A stretch of DNA of 64,000 bases from Methylobacterium sp. J-026 (lineage in GTDB: Bacteria > Pseudomonadota > Alphaproteobacteria > Rhizobiales > Beijerinckiaceae), in assembly GCF_022829585.1 (NCBI RefSeq), contig NZ_JAKSYC010000158.1, positions 1-64,000 of the forward strand, in the 5' to 3' direction. Shown in pieces: positions 17,880-28,445 of this stretch. A program made the position numbers and the translations under genes. The number at the start of each line of letters is the position of its first letter. The stretch's first letter is position 1. The notes beneath the pieces were generated by a model, which was given only the letters and a program-made list of their open reading frames with translations, did not search any database and had not been told where the DNA came from.

Positions 17880-19220
17880 ATGAGCAGCCGCACCCTGCAT
17901 CTCAACGTCAACCTGCTGCATTCCGGGGTCTACCCGTCGGCGTGGCGGCTGCCGGACAGCCGGCCGGACGCGTTCATCGACATCGACCATGTCGTGCGCG
18001 TCGCCCGCGTCGCCGAGCGCGGCAAGCTCGACGCGATCTTCCTGGCCGACACCCCGGCGATCAACGACCGGATCGACTACCGGCCGTTCAACGCCCTCGA
18101 ACCGACGGTCGTGCTGGCCAGCGTGGCGGCGGTGACGCGCCATATCGGCCTGATCGCCACCGCCTCGACCACCTACAACGAGCCCTACAACCTGGCCCGC
18201 CGGTTCGCGACCCTCGACCTCGTCAGCCGCGGCCGGGCCGGCTGGAACGTGGTGACCACCGCCGATGCCGCCGCCGGGCGCAATTTCGGCTTCGCGGGCG
18301 CCGCCGAGCACGGGGGGCGCTACGCCCGGGCCCGGGAATTCACAGACGTGGTCCACGCCCTGTGGGACAGCTGGGAGGACGACGCCTTCCTGGGCGACAA
18401 GGCGAGCGGGCGGTTCGTCGACCCGGGCAAGGTCCACGCGGTCGACCATCGCGGCGCGTACTATTCCGTGGCGGGGCCGCTCACGGTGCCGCGGGGGCCG
18501 CAGGGCCGTCCGGTGACCTTCCAGGCCGGCGGCTCCGAGGACGGGCGCGAGCTCGCCGCCGCCACCGCCGACGCGGTGTTCTCCCTGGCCCAGACCATCG
18601 ACGACGGGGTGGCCTATGCCCGGGACCTGCGGGCGCGGGCGGCGCGCTACGGGCGTGGGCCGGACGCCCTGGTCATCCTGCCGGGCCTCGCCACGGTGAT
18701 CGGCTCCACCGAGGCCGAGGCGCGCCGCCGTCAGGACGAACTCTGGGACCTCGTCCCGCTGGACTACAGCCTCGCCCGCCTCGCCGGGACGCTGCGGATC
18801 GACCCCGCCCGCCTCGACCTCGACAAGCCGCTGCCGGACCCGCTGCCCCTGCCGCCGGACGCCAACCACACGATGTTCCTGGGCACGGTCGCCCTCGCCC
18901 GCCGGGACGGGCTGACGGTGCGCCAGCTCCTGCGGGCGCTGGGCGGCGGGGTCGGCCACCGGATCGTCGCGGGCACCCCGGAGGCGATCGCCGACGACAT
19001 CGAGGCCTGGTTCCGGGCCGGGGCCGCGGACGGCTTCAACCTGATGCCGGACGTGCTCCCGGACGGGCTGGAGACCTTCGTGGACGCGGTCGTGCCGCTC
19101 CTGCAGCGGCGCGGCCTGTTCCGGCGCGACTATGCGGGCGCCACCCTGCGCGACCATCTCGGCCTGGCGCGTCCCCCCAGCCGCTACGCCGCCCCGCCGC
19201 GGGCCTCGCGCTCCGCCTGA
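17880..19220 (+). CDS. NtaA/SnaA/DszA-type LLM flavin-dependent monooxygenase
   Basis: A 446-residue luciferase-like monooxygenase of the NtaA/SnaA/SoxA (DszA) branch. The signature residues are LNLL near the N-terminus, STTYNEPYNLARRFATLDL, GRAGWNVVTT, GRYARAREFTDVV, then GRPVTFQAGGSEDGRELAA and the C-terminal DGFNLMPDVLPDGLE. Members use FMNH2 on diverse substrates, including sulfones, NTA and dibenzothiophene sulfone. ATG 17880 has a strong CGGAGG eight bases upstream and follows the SfnG-like gene by 14 bases, so the three genes form an operon. It resembles the gene at 25352-26695, indicating an expanded family in this strain. Sulfone scavenging is inferred from the neighbours. Confidence 0.85.
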   Translation: MSSRTLHLNVNLLHSGVYPSAWRLPDSRPDAFIDIDHVVRVARVAERGKLDAIFLADTPAINDRIDYRPFNALEPTVVLASVAAVTRHIGLIATASTTYNEPYNLARRFATLDLVSRGRAGWNVVTTADAAAGRNFGFAGAAEHGGRYARAREFTDVVHALWDSWEDDAFLGDKASGRFVDPGKVHAVDHRGAYYSVAGPLTVPRGPQGRPVTFQAGGSEDGRELAAATADAVFSLAQTIDDGVAYARDLRARAARYGRGPDALVILPGLATVIGSTEAEARRRQDELWDLVPLDYSLARLAGTLRIDPARLDLDKPLPDPLPLPPDANHTMFLGTVALARRDGLTVRQLLRALGGGVGHRIVAGTPEAIADDIEAWFRAGAADGFNLMPDVLPDGLETFVDAVVPLLQRRGLFRRDYAGATLRDHLGLARPPSRYAAPPRASRSA

Positions 19221-19241
19221 GGCCGGCCCCGGGGCCGGTCT

Positions 19242-19260
19242 CGGAGCCTTCAGGGCTCCG
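19242..19260. terminator. Hairpin at the convergent end of the LLM operon and yeeE genes
   Basis: Stem CGGAGCC/GGCTCCG with loop TTCAG overlaps the stop codon of the yeeE-type gene. It follows a loopless palindrome CCGGCCCCGGGGCCGG just upstream (19222-19237). No T-tract is present. Probably a bidirectional transcript end. Confidence 0.4.
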
Positions 19261-19705
19261 CGGGCGCTCCGGTCCCGGCGCCTTCGCGGTTGCGCAGAAG
19301 GTCGTGGGCCGCCATGCCGACCAGCAGGGCGGCGACGAAGACGAGAACCGGCCGCGCGCCGGTGGAGAGCGCCGCCACCGCCGGCCCGGGGCAGAAGCCC
19401 GACAGGCCCCAGCCGATCCCGAACAGGGCCGCGCCGAGCACCAGAGGGGCATCGATCCGCCGCCGCTGCGGCAGGTCGAACCTGTCGGCCAGGACCGGGT
19501 GGCCGAACCGGCGGGACAGGGCGTAGCCGAAGCCCGACACCGTCACGGCCCCGCCGAGGACGAAGACGAGGCTCGGGTCCCAGGCCCCGGCGACGTCGAG
19601 GAAGCCGCGCACGCGGGCCGGATCGAGCATCCCCGACAGGCTGAGGCCGAGCCCGAAGAGGAGCCCCGCGGTCAGCGCCGCGAGGGCGCGCGCCGAGCCG
19701 GTCAC
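19250..19705 (-). CDS. YeeE/YedE-family small subunit (DUF6691-like), C-terminal half of a thiosulfate-type transporter
   Basis: A 151-residue membrane protein with about four helices. The first carries GLLFGLGLSLSGMLDPARV and the third IGWGLSGFCPGPA, in which the cysteine corresponds to the conserved cysteine that relays thiosulfate in YeeE/TsuA. It starts with GTG overlapping the TGA of the upstream half-gene (GTGA), so both halves are made together and probably form one pore, replacing the single-chain YeeE. Regulation by BigR-type ArsR repressors is common for such pairs, but no regulator gene is here. It fits the surrounding sulfur genes. Confidence 0.82.
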   Translation of the reverse strand: MTGSARALAALTAGLLFGLGLSLSGMLDPARVRGFLDVAGAWDPSLVFVLGGAVTVSGFGYALSRRFGHPVLADRFDLPQRRRIDAPLVLGAALFGIGWGLSGFCPGPAVAALSTGARPVLVFVAALLVGMAAHDLLRNREGAGTGAPAEP

Positions 19706-20112
19706 GACGCCACCCGGACCAGGGCCACCGTCAGCATGCCGGTGGCGAGGAACACCAGAACCGCGACGATCGAGCGTGGCGAGAGCCGGGCGAGCCCGCA
19801 GACCCCGTGGCCCGAGGTGCAGCCGGAGCCGAGCCGCGTGCCGAAGCCGACGAGCAGCCCGGCCAGCGCCAGGACCGGCAGCCCCGCCTCGATCCGCATG
19901 CGGGGCCCGTGCCCGGCCAGCGCCGTGAAGAGCGGCGGCCCGAGGACGAGACCGAGCAGGAAGGCGGCATCGGCGCGCCGCCGCGCCCCGGGCCTGCCGA
20001 GCCCGGCGACGAGCCCGCTGATGCCGGCGATGCGGCCGTTGAGCAGCAGCAGCGTCGCCGCGGACAGGCCGATCAGCAGGCCGCCCCCGAGGGCCGGAAG
20101 ATACGCGTCCAT
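19702..20112 (-). CDS. YeeE/YedE-family subunit, N-terminal half of a thiosulfate-type transporter
   Basis: A 136-residue inner-membrane protein with four predicted helices. The key motif is TRLGSGCTSGHGVCGLARL near residue 95, where the two cysteines and GxGCTSGHGxCG are diagnostic of YeeE/YedE (DUF395) sulfur transport proteins. LNGRIAGISGLV near the start is also typical. ATG 20112 is the start. The gene is followed by the second half with a four-base overlap. Upstream lies an unusually AT-rich promoter segment around 20210-20240. The likely role is import (or efflux) of thiosulfate or a related sulfur species. Confidence 0.83.
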   Translation of the reverse strand: MDAYLPALGGGLLIGLSAATLLLLNGRIAGISGLVAGLGRPGARRRADAAFLLGLVLGPPLFTALAGHGPRMRIEAGLPVLALAGLLVGFGTRLGSGCTSGHGVCGLARLSPRSIVAVLVFLATGMLTVALVRVAS

Positions 20113-20204
20113 CGATGGTGTCCCCGCTGCAACGGCCCCGGCGCCGGGCTGACCGCGACCGGGATATCGCCGGCGGCCGGCGGGGACAAGCCTTGCCAAA
20201 CGCC

Positions 20205-20245
20205 GCCCCGTCTATAATTATCAAGCTATGTCAATAACTTAGTGA
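20205..20245 (-). promoter_or_regulatory. AT-rich promoter island upstream of the yeeE pair
   Basis: In a window of about 70% GC this stretch (TATAATTATCAAGCTATGTCAATAACTTA) stands out. On the minus strand it offers TTGACA at about 20228-20233 and several A/T-rich hexamers toward the yeeE genes, though spacing to a -10 box is not ideal. ArsR/BigR-type operators are AT-rich and could lie here. Weak call. Confidence 0.3.
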
Positions 20246-20403
20246 AAAACATGCTCCTTTCCGGGCCCGCCGCGAACCAAACGTTCTCTCCCGTTCCGGG
20301 GGCGGCAGAAGGGCTTTCCCGGGATGGGGCGCGGGCCCGGCACAGCGGGTTCGGAGCGCGGAATCGGGCCGGCGGAATCGGCCCGCGCCATGAGGAGGAC
20401 GCG

Positions 20404-20610
20404 ATGGGTTCGGCAACGATCAGGCGGGGCGATCAGGTGGTGTTCGAACGGCTCGACCTCGCCGAGGCCCTCGGGATCTGGCGCAACGCCCGGGGGCGAA
20501 TCGTCGACATCCACGGCCGGGGCGGCCGGCCGGCCACGATCGACGTGAAGTTCGAGGGCCACGAGACGCTGCGGCATTACCTGCCGGACCTGTTCCGGCG
20601 GGTGCAGTGA
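20404..20610 (+). CDS. Small conserved-looking protein upstream of cysE, unknown function
   Basis: A 68-residue cytoplasmic protein with several beta-strand-like segments (TIRRGDQVVFERL, GRIVDIHGRGGRPATIDVKFEGH) that look like a small SH3-like or KOW-like barrel. It ends in LRHYLPDLFRRVQ. ATG 20404 is preceded by GAGGAGGAC, a strong RBS; longer frames starting at 20242 have no RBS and a non-conserved-looking N-terminus. It is followed by cysE 16 bases later and is probably co-transcribed with it. No named family recognised, so a role in cysteine synthesis is only a positional guess. Confidence 0.62.
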   Translation: MGSATIRRGDQVVFERLDLAEALGIWRNARGRIVDIHGRGGRPATIDVKFEGHETLRHYLPDLFRRVQ

Positions 20611-20626
20611 TGGCGATCCCGCGGAC

Positions 20627-21481
20627 ATGCCGGCCATGACGGCCCTCGCCACCCTTCAACCGCCCCTGCGCGCCCTCAGCCGCAGCACCGCGGAGGACGA
20701 GGTCTGGGCGGACCTGCGGGCCGAGGCCGAAGCCGCCCTGATCGAGGAGCCGCTCTACGCCGGCATCATCCAGGCGACGATCCTCGACCAGCGCAGCCTC
20801 GCCCAGGCGCTGGCCTACCGCCTCGCCCACCGGCTCGGCGACGGCGACCTCGCCCGCCTGTCGATGCGCGACCTCTGCCTCTCCGCCTTCGAGGCGGATC
20901 CGAAGGCGGGCGCCCACGCCGTGCGCGACCTCGTCGCCATCCGCGAGCGCGACCCGACCTGCCGGCGCTATCTGGCCCCCTTCCTGTTCTACAAGGGCTT
21001 CGCGGCGCTCGAGGCCTACCGGGCCGGCCACTGGCTGTGGCACCGGGGGCGGGCGACCCTGGCGCTGCACGTCCAGAGCCGGATCTCCGAGGTGTTCGGC
21101 TGCGACATCCACCCGGCCGCGCAAATCGGCTCGGGGGTGTTCATCGACCACGCCACCGGGGTGGTGATCGGCGAGACCACGGTGGTGGCCGACGACGTGT
21201 CAATCCTCCAGTCCGTGACGCTGGGCGGCAACGGCAAGCAGAGCGGCGACCGCCATCCCAAGATCGAGCGCGGCGTGCTGCTCAGCGTCGCCGCCAAGGT
21301 GCTCGGCAACGTCCGCGTCGGCGAGGGCGCTAAGGTCGCCGCCGCCGCGGTGGTCCTGTCCGACGTGCCCCCGCACACCACCGTGGCGGGTGTGCCCGCC
21401 CGGGTCGTCTCGCGCCTGCGCCCGGAGGAGGAGCCGGCGCAGAGCATGGACCAGTCCTTCGGGCACGGCGACGGGATCTAG
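20627..21481 (+). CDS. cysE: Serine O-acetyltransferase CysE
   Basis: A 284-residue cytoplasmic enzyme acetylating serine with acetyl-CoA, the committed step of cysteine synthesis. The N-terminal helical domain (AEAALIEEPLYAGIIQATIL) precedes left-handed beta-helix hexapeptide repeats (IHPAAQIGSGVFIDHATGVVIGETTVV, GGNGKQSGDRHPKI) with the catalytic DH pair in FIDHATG and the usual GDRHPKI loop. The C-terminus VPARVVSRLRPEEEPAQSMDQSFGHGDGI ends in isoleucine, as needed for feedback-sensitive complex formation with cysteine synthase. ATG 20627 and 20636 are both possible starts. It lies directly upstream of the encapsulin and cysteine desulfurase genes, a recurrent arrangement for family 2 encapsulin loci. 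Confidence 0.93.
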   Translation: MPAMTALATLQPPLRALSRSTAEDEVWADLRAEAEAALIEEPLYAGIIQATILDQRSLAQALAYRLAHRLGDGDLARLSMRDLCLSAFEADPKAGAHAVRDLVAIRERDPTCRRYLAPFLFYKGFAALEAYRAGHWLWHRGRATLALHVQSRISEVFGCDIHPAAQIGSGVFIDHATGVVIGETTVVADDVSILQSVTLGGNGKQSGDRHPKIERGVLLSVAAKVLGNVRVGEGAKVAAAAVVLSDVPPHTTVAGVPARVVSRLRPEEEPAQSMDQSFGHGDGI

Positions 21482-21903
21482 GCCGGGCTAAAAAATCCTC
21501 CCTTCAAAACAATGCCGTCGACCGGCGCCCGCCTGGGTCCGGGCTCGGGGAACGATCTTCTCCGTGCGGCGGCCGTGCGCATGATCTTGTTCTACGGATG
21601 GTCTGTACGGCGACACGGTCTTCTTTGAAATCAAGATAAAGAGAAGATCTTTTTATTGACCGAGACCATTCTCCAAGCTTACTCAGATCGTACCGAGTTG
21701 ACTCGCAATCGAGTCCGGCACGGTCGCGGCTCATGATCGTGGATCACCGCGAAAACACTTGATCCGATGCGACCGGACCCGGCGATAATGGCCGATCCGA
21801 TCTTGAGAACACTTGCGCCGAACCCGCCATGGCCGCGGGACAGCCCACCGTGGCGCGGGTCGATGCGGCGTGCCCGAAACCTTGGCTTGGGAGACGATGA
21901 CCG
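21482..21903. promoter_or_regulatory. Intergenic region upstream of the encapsulin operon with repeated motif
   Basis: Gene-free 422 bases between cysE and the encapsulin shell gene, partly AT-rich (AAATCAAGATAAAGAGAAGATCTTTTTATTGAC around 21626-21660). The 11-base motif GARAACACTTG occurs twice in direct orientation (21751-21761 and 21805-21815), 54 bases or about five helical turns apart, each near a GATCCGAT sequence. Between them is GATAAT (21783-21788) behind TTGATC (21759-21764), a loose promoter with a 19-base spacer. The layout suggests regulated transcription of the nanocompartment separate from cysE. Confidence 0.4.
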
Positions 21904-23281
21904 ATGAGCGGACCGGGTTTGAGCGTCAGCGCGACGGCGGCACGCAATCTAGCGACCGCCACCGTCACATCGGTCCAGAACGCGGCCAACACCCCGCGCT
22001 GGCTCCTGCGGCTCCTGCCGTTCGTCGACGTTGCCGGCGGCGTCTACCGGGTCAACCGCCGCGCCGTGGTGCTGGCGCGCCCCGGCCGGGTCGAGTTCGC
22101 CGCCGAGGCCGAGGGCCGGGCGATCCGGGCCGCCTCCCTGCGCGCGGTGCCGCTGTTCAGCCGGCTCGGCGACGGCGAGCTCGCCACGCTCGCGGGCAAG
22201 TTCACCGAGAGCCGGCACCAGGCCGGCGAGGTCATCCGCGAGGAAGGCGCGACCGAGCGCAGCCTCGTCGTGGTCGCCGACGGCACCGTCGAGCTGACCC
22301 TCTCCGGCCCCTACAAGGGCCGCCTCCGCCAGGGGCTCGCCACGAAGGGCGACTATTTCGGCGACGGCGACCTCGCGGACGAGGCCGCGCCCGCTCCGGC
22401 GGTGAAGGCGCTCTCGGCGGTGACCCTGCTGACCCTCGACCGCGCCGCGATCGAGGACGAGGCGATCCGCACCCGGATCGGTCAGGACCGGGAGGAGCGC
22501 GACCGGCTGAAGGGCCACTCCAATGCCTACGGCGAGCAGGGCATCGAGCTCCTGGCGGTGCATGCCGGCGAGCCGCGCCTGCCGACGACCTTCGTGGATT
22601 ACGAGGTCGATCCGCGCGAGTATCACCTCTCGACCATCCAGACGATCCTCAACACCCATACCCGCGTCACCGACCTCTACTCCAACGAGATCGACCAGCT
22701 CCGCGAGCAGATCCGCCTGACCGTCGACGCGGTGAAGGAGCGCGAGGAGTGGGAGCTCCTGAACAATTCGCAGTTCGGCCTGCTGGGCGAGGTCGGCCCG
22801 CGCCAGCGCATCCCGACCCGCGGCGGCCCGCCGACCCCGGACGATCTCGACGAGCTGCTGACCCTGGTCTGGAAGAAGCCCGCCTTCTTCGTGGCGCACC
22901 CGCGCGCCATCGCGGCCTTCGGCCGGGAGGCGACCCGCCGGGGCGTGCCGCCGGTGGTGGTGCACCTGTTCGGCGCGCCGTTCATCACCTGGCGGGGCGT
23001 GCCGCTGGTGCCGAGCGACAAGCTGCCGATCGACATCGATCCGGTGACCGGCGCCCAGACGACCACGATCCTGCTCCTGCGCGTCGGCGAGGGCGAGCAG
23101 GGCGTGGTCGGCCTCCAGAAATCCGGGGTGACCGGCGAGATCGAGCCCGGCCTGTCGGTGCGCTACATGGGCACCAACGACCATTCGATCGCCTCGCACC
23201 TCGTGACCCGCTACTTCTCGGCCGCCGTGCTGGTCGAGGACGCGATCGCCCGCCTCGATAACGTCCTGCTCGGCAATTACC

Positions 23282-23295
<14 letters not shown>
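21904..23295 (+). CDS. Family 2 encapsulin shell protein with internal cyclic-nucleotide-binding-like domain (family 2B type)
   Basis: A 463-residue HK97-fold nanocompartment shell protein. An N-terminal arm (1-75) is followed by a Crp/cNMP-like domain at about 78-190 (LRAVPLFSRLGDGELATLAG, GEVIREEGATERSLVVVADGTVEL, KGDYFGDGDLADE). The shell domain then runs to the end (VDYEVDPREYHLSTIQTILNTHTRVTDLYSNEIDQLREQI, LVWKKPAFFVAHPRAIAAFGREATRRG, TNDHSIASHLVTRYFSA). The phosphate-binding arginine of real cAMP sites (RSA/RTA after the GEL motif) is replaced by APAPAVKAL, so ligand binding may differ or be lost. Family 2A shells lack this insertion and are about 310 residues. The gene overlaps the cargo gene by 14 bases, ensuring coupled synthesis. 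Confidence 0.9.
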
Positions 23296-25288
<1,993 letters not shown>

Positions 25289-25351
25289 GGGCCCGGACGA
25301 TCGGGATGGGACACGGGCGGGAAACCGGCCGGTCCCATCCCGGTTGCCGCG

Positions 25352-26695
25352 TCACGCCTCGGGCGACGGCCGGGCCGCATTCCGGGGCGGGGGGCGGGTG
25401 CCGAGATTCGCGCGCAGGGTCGACCCCGCGTAATCGTCGCGGACCAGGCCCCGGCGGCGCAGTTCCGGCAGCACCAGGGCGATGAAGTCGTCGAGGCCGC
25501 CGGGCAGGGTCGCCGGCATGATGTTGAACCCGTCGGCGCCCTGCGCCCGGAACCGCTCCTCCATCTCGTCGGCGATCTGGGCGGGGGTCCCGACGATCTG
25601 CGAATGGCCCCGGGCGCCCGCGATCCGCAGGTAGAGCTGGCGCAGGGTCAGACCCTCCCGACGGGCGAGGTCGAACATCAGCTGCTGGCGGGACTTGGCG
25701 CCGTTGGCCTCGGGCAGTTCCGGCACGGGCCCGTCCGGATCGTAGCCCGACAGGTCGAAGCCGCCGATCATCCGCTCCAGCAGGGCGAGGCCGACCACCG
25801 GGTCGATCAGGTCCTGGAGCGCCTCGAACTTCGCCCGCGCCTCCGCCTCGCTGTGCCCCACGACCGGGAAGAGGCCGGGCATCACCTTCAGGTCGTCGCG
25901 GTCGCGCCCGAAGCGGCCCATCCGGTCCTTCAGGTCGCCGTAGAATTCGGTCGCCTCGGCGAGCGTCTGGTTGGCGGTGAACACGATCTCGGCGGTGCGC
26001 GCCGCGAGGTCCTTGCCGGGCCCCGAGGCGCCGGCCTGGACCAGCACCGGCTGGCCCTGCGGCGTGCGCGAGATGTTGAGCGGGCCCCGCACCTCGAAAT
26101 GCGTGCCGCGATGGTTCAGCGGGCGAAAACCGTCCGGCTTCGAGAACTGGCCGGAGGCCTTGTCGATGATCACCGCCCCGTCGTCCCAGGTGTTCCACAG
26201 GCCGAGGACGACGTCGACGAATTCTTCCGCGCGCGCGTAGCGGTCGCCGTGCCGGGCGATCGCGTCGGCGCCGAAATTGGCGGCCTCCGCGTCCGTGGTC
26301 GAGGTCACGAGGTTCCAGCCGGCGCGGCCGCCGCTGAGGTGATCGAGGGAGGCGAAGCGGCGGGCGACGTTGTAGGGCTCGTTGAAGCTCGTGGAGGTCG
26401 TCGCCACCAGCCCGATCCGGCGGGTCACGGCCGCGAGCGCCGAGAGCAGGGTCACCGGCTCGAAATGGGTCGAGCGGGCCGTCCGCTCGCTGGAGCGCAG
26501 GTTGCCGTCGCGGATGCCGGTCCCGTCCTCCAGGAACACGAGGTCGAACTTCGCCGCCTCGGCTTTGCGCGCCCAGTCGACATAGCGGTCGAGCACGAGG
26601 CCGCCATCCGCCTCGCTCGACGGGTGGCGCCAGCCGGCCACATGGTGCCCGGTGGCGTAGAAGAAGGCGCCGAGGCGCAGGGTGTCGTGTCTCAT
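25352..26695 (-). CDS. NtaA/SnaA/DszA-type LLM flavin-dependent monooxygenase
   Basis: A 447-residue luciferase-family monooxygenase. Motifs are LGAFFYATGHHVAGWRHP at the N-terminus (the DszA/NtaA opening), STSFNEPYNVARRFASLDHLS, GRAGWNLVTSTTDAEAANFG, GRFGRDRDDLKVMPGL and ADGFNIMPATLPGG. Members act on aromatic or aliphatic sulfones, nitrilotriacetate and similar compounds with FMNH2 from a separate reductase. It converges with the encapsulin cargo gene and is divergent from a 2-hydroxyacid dehydrogenase. It is similar in length and motifs to the enzyme at 17880-19220 but distinct in sequence, so it is a paralogue and not a recent copy. The substrate is unknown; sulfur scavenging is inferred from location. 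Confidence 0.86.
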   Translation of the reverse strand: MRHDTLRLGAFFYATGHHVAGWRHPSSEADGGLVLDRYVDWARKAEAAKFDLVFLEDGTGIRDGNLRSSERTARSTHFEPVTLLSALAAVTRRIGLVATTSTSFNEPYNVARRFASLDHLSGGRAGWNLVTSTTDAEAANFGADAIARHGDRYARAEEFVDVVLGLWNTWDDGAVIIDKASGQFSKPDGFRPLNHRGTHFEVRGPLNISRTPQGQPVLVQAGASGPGKDLAARTAEIVFTANQTLAEATEFYGDLKDRMGRFGRDRDDLKVMPGLFPVVGHSEAEARAKFEALQDLIDPVVGLALLERMIGGFDLSGYDPDGPVPELPEANGAKSRQQLMFDLARREGLTLRQLYLRIAGARGHSQIVGTPAQIADEMEERFRAQGADGFNIMPATLPGGLDDFIALVLPELRRRGLVRDDYAGSTLRANLGTRPPPRNAARPSPEA

Positions 26696-27205
26696 GGACC
26701 GATGGCACTCGTGGCGGGCGGGACCGGCAGGACGCGCACCGGCCCCGTGGTCCCGCTGTCGCGGATTCGATGATGTGAAACAGGCTGGACGGCGGGACGC
26801 AACCGCAAGCTGGGCACGGCCCCGGGAATGAGAACCTTCGTCTCCGGATCGGGGGGGGCGGAATGTAACGCGTCCGCGCTCGGTCGGCGAAAGCGCTGCT
26901 TATCGGCGTTTGCGATCGTCGCCCGGTCGACGGGTGTGGCGGTCCGGAACCGTCACGCGCCCTCCCCCTCCGCGGGGAGGGAGACGCGCGGATCGGACCG
27001 GGCTTCCCCTCCGAGAGGATCACGGTGCTCCCGGCCTCTCGCGTCCGGCCCCGCGCCCCGCGGATGGGTTTGCCCCGTCGGCGCGCGGCGGCTCGGAGAT
27101 CCACTGCCATCGAACCGGTTGCCACCCCGGCGCGGAGCGCCCAAGACGCGCGCGGCAAACGACTTGCCGTCCCCCGCTCGCCCGTCCGCAGAGGCTGCCT
27201 CTCCC
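26696..27205. promoter_or_regulatory. Divergent intergenic region with a C-rich palindrome
   Basis: 510 bases without a gene separate the LLM monooxygenase (minus) from the 2-hydroxyacid dehydrogenase (plus). A stem CCCTCCCC-loop-GGGGAGGG occupies 26960-26981, preceded by ACGCG and followed by GACGCGCG. This is the same style as the palindromic element near 51738-52022 and looks like a dispersed intergenic repeat. No promoter boxes of good quality were identified. The open frame running through here upstream of 27206 lacks an RBS and known motifs. Confidence 0.4.
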
Positions 27206-28198
27206 GTGATCACCGGTCCCTGCCTCATCGTTCAGCCGATCCACGCGGCGGGCCTCGACCGGCTGCGCGCGGCCGGGCTGGAGCCGCGCCCGGCCGGCGG
27301 CACCGACGCCGAGAGCCTGGCCCGCGACGTCGCCGGCTGCGTCGCCGTCATCACCCGCAACACCGGTTTCCCGGCCCAGGCCATCGCGGCGGCGCCGGAC
27401 CTGCGGGTGATCGGCGTGCACGGGACCGGCACCGACCACGTGGCCAAGGCGGCGGCGACCGAGGCGGGGATCGTGGTGGTCAACACGCCCGGGGCCAACG
27501 CCGTCTCGGTGGCCGAGCAGACGCTGGCGCTGATCTTCGCCCTGGCGAAAGCCCTGCCCGCCGCCGACCGGTCGGTCCGGCGGGGTGACGACAGCTTCAA
27601 GTTCACCACCCGGCTGATCGAGCTCGCCGGGCTGACGCTCGGCCTGATCGGCTTCGGGGCAATCGGTCAGGCGACCGCCCGGCTCGGCGCCGCTTTGGGC
27701 CTGCGGGTGCTGGCCTACGGGCCGAGCCGCCCGGAGACCGATTTCACCGAGGCCGGCGCCCTGCGCACCGCCTCGGTCGACGCCCTCCTGGCGGAGGCCG
27801 ACATCGTCTCGCTGCACCTGCCGCTGACCCAGGGCACCCGCGGCCTGATCGGCCGGGACCAGCTCGCCCGGATGAAGCGGGGCGCGTTCCTGATCAACAC
27901 CAGCCGCGGCGGGCTCATCGACGAGGCCGCCCTGGTGGAGGCCCTGGAGGCCGGCACGATCGCGGGGGCGGGGCTCGACGTCTTCGCGCAGGAGCCGCTG
28001 CCGTCCGGCCACCCCCTGGCCCGCCAGGAGCGCGCGATCCTGACGCCCCATGTCGGCGGCTCCACCGAGGCGGCCCTGATCCGCACCGCCGAGACCGCCG
28101 CGGGCCGCGTCGTCGATGTCCTGGCCGGCCGGCAGCCGGGCGGGCTGGTCAATCCGGAGGTCTGGCCGCACCGGCGCGGGCCGTCAGGCGCGCGATGA
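27206..28198 (+). CDS. D-isomer-specific 2-hydroxyacid dehydrogenase (SerA-like family)
   Basis: A 330-residue NAD(P)-dependent reductase of 2-keto acids. The substrate domain (1-100) contains VITRNTGFPAQAI and GVHGTGTDHVA. The Rossmann fold follows with LIGFGAIGQATARLGAALG. The active site includes the arginine in LINTSRGGLIDE, the glutamate in LDVFAQEPLP and the catalytic histidine in LTPHVGGST. The length fits the short form, without the ACT domain found in many phosphoglycerate dehydrogenases, so the substrate is open (glyoxylate, hydroxypyruvate or 3-phosphoglycerate). GTG 27206 is the most plausible start, with GAGG upstream; earlier in-frame starts add residues unlike the family. Confidence 0.85.
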   Translation: MITGPCLIVQPIHAAGLDRLRAAGLEPRPAGGTDAESLARDVAGCVAVITRNTGFPAQAIAAAPDLRVIGVHGTGTDHVAKAAATEAGIVVVNTPGANAVSVAEQTLALIFALAKALPAADRSVRRGDDSFKFTTRLIELAGLTLGLIGFGAIGQATARLGAALGLRVLAYGPSRPETDFTEAGALRTASVDALLAEADIVSLHLPLTQGTRGLIGRDQLARMKRGAFLINTSRGGLIDEAALVEALEAGTIAGAGLDVFAQEPLPSGHPLARQERAILTPHVGGSTEAALIRTAETAAGRVVDVLAGRQPGGLVNPEVWPHRRGPSGAR

Positions 28199-28410
28199 AC
28201 GCGGGACCGGAACGGCCACGGCCCGAAACACCGGCCGGCCCGTCCTGCTGCACCGCAGCGGACACCGTCGGAGAGGGCGCGGCCCGAAGCACGGCCCGCG
28301 TACCGGACGTTCCGATGCCGATCCCGCGGACGGCCGCAGTGCCATGCGATGAAGACATGGGTTATGGCTATAGATCCGCCACCTATGCATGCCTGAACGG
28401 CCTTCAGACC

Positions 28411-28440
28411 GTTGCGTGCCGCAATGCGATATCCTATCTG
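28411..28440 (+). promoter_or_regulatory. Candidate sigma-70 promoter for the small RNA
   Basis: TTGCGT (28412-28417) and TATCTG (28435-28440) are separated by exactly 17 bases and would start transcription near 28446-28448, right at the first hairpin of the small RNA. The match to consensus is moderate, but the placement relative to the RNA is exact. Confidence 0.5.
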
Positions 28441-28445
28441 TGCGT

